5,451 bases of DNA from Paludibacteraceae bacterium (GTDB lineage Bacteria; Bacteroidota; Bacteroidia; Bacteroidales; Paludibacteraceae), in NCBI GenBank assembly GCA_947471245.1, contig CANIXM010000155.1, forward strand, positions 1 to 5,451. Direction: 5' to 3'. The notes beneath the pieces are model-generated. The model did no database searches. It saw only the letters and a program-made list of their open reading frames with translations, and was not told where the DNA came from. Both the position numbers and the translations under genes were made by a program. This document shows, piece after piece, positions 5,130-5,451 of this stretch (position 1 is its first letter; every line of letters starts with the position of its first letter).

Positions 5130-5161
5130 TATATTTGTGAACTCAAATCACAAATATTTGT
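5130..5161 (+). promoter_or_regulatory. Promoter of the DUF2461 gene with overlapping inverted repeat
   Basis: TATATTTG at 5130-5137 matches the -7 consensus. Overlapping it, ATATTTGTGA (5131-5140) and TCACAAATAT (5148-5157) are perfect inverted repeats with a 7-nt spacer, containing TGTGA and TCACA half-sites like a CRP/FNR-family operator but one base wider than the classic six. ACAAATATTTGT (5150-5161) is a second palindrome ending at the start codon. The position over the -7 box and start site suggests repression, or a 5' mRNA hairpin. Confidence 0.5.
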
Positions 5162-5451
5162 ATGCAAATCCAATCAATTTTAGATTTTCTAACCGAGTTA
5201 AAAGAAAACAACAATAGAGAGTGGTTTTCGGAGAATAAATCTCGTTATGAAATACTTAAGTCCGAATTTGAAGTGTTCAGTAAGGACTTAATTGCAGCCA
5301 TTTCGGTTTTTGACGAAGACATTAAGCATGTAGAAGCAAAGGATTGTATTTTTAGGATCTATAGAGACACTCGTTTTTCGCATGACAAAACACCATATAA
5401 AACTCACTTTGGCGTATTTATAGCCAGCAGTGGCGGTCGTAAGAGCCAACG
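5162..5451 (+). CDS. DUF2461 (TIGR02453) family protein, 5' part only
   Basis: The ATG at 5162 opens a frame that runs off the window after 96 complete codons. It matches the start of the DUF2461 family: FLTELKENNNREWFSENKSRYE (residues 9-30, with the NNxREWF signature) and RIYRDTRFSHDKTPYKTHFG (65-84), followed by the glycine-rich GGRKSQ. Family members are about 220-230 residues, so more than half is missing. The biochemical role of DUF2461 is not established to my knowledge; the conserved Arg, Asp, Lys and His residues suggest an enzyme or ligand-binding pocket, which is inference. No signal peptide is seen, so it is probably cytosolic. It is divergent from pheS across about 207 bp and has its own promoter box 24 bp upstream. 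Confidence 0.9.
   Translation, partial: MQIQSILDFLTELKENNNREWFSENKSRYEILKSEFEVFSKDLIAAISVFDEDIKHVEAKDCIFRIYRDTRFSHDKTPYKTHFGVFIASSGGRKSQ

Overview
The window reads as a piece of a low-GC Bacteroidota (Bacteroidetes) chromosome. This rests on three things: the protein style of PheS, NagB and the DUF2461 protein; TAnnTTTG promoter boxes (the phylum's -7 element) ahead of four genes; and start codons without Shine-Dalgarno sequences. No finer taxonomic placement is possible from the sequence alone.

Layout. Positions 1-341 hold a non-coding array of diverged 20-21 bp tandem units arranged in ~82 bp higher-order blocks. Three palindromes follow (342-456), two of them centred on CGAATTCG and one a perfect 26-mer. 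A gene-poor stretch (457-881) carries only weak, stop-broken coding traces. A probable type II toxin-antitoxin operon comes next on the + strand: an MqsR-like toxin (882-1244), then a 333-residue antitoxin (1351-2352) combining an MqsA-like N-terminus and helix-turn-helix with a C-terminal DUF4065/Panacea domain. The 106 bp between them hold a hairpin and an ATGA-overlapping 32-codon ORF of doubtful status.

A convergent gap (2353-2620) with nested palindromes separates the operon from two housekeeping genes on the - strand: nagB (glucosamine-6-phosphate deaminase, 2621-3412) and pheS (phenylalanine-tRNA ligase alpha subunit, best start at 4954). The 522 bp between them are packed with REP-like palindromes and an octamer microsatellite next to the pheS stop. 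Divergent from pheS is the 5' part of a DUF2461 gene (5162 to the window end), with a 10-bp inverted repeat over its promoter.

The genes do not form one pathway. The toxin-antitoxin pair, set in a repeat-rich and gene-poor flank, looks like accessory DNA beside core genes. The most notable items are the helically phased 20-21 bp array, the MqsA-Panacea antitoxin that has lost three of the four zinc ligands of E. coli MqsA, and one palindrome family that appears both inside the toxin-antitoxin operon and in the nagB-pheS spacer.
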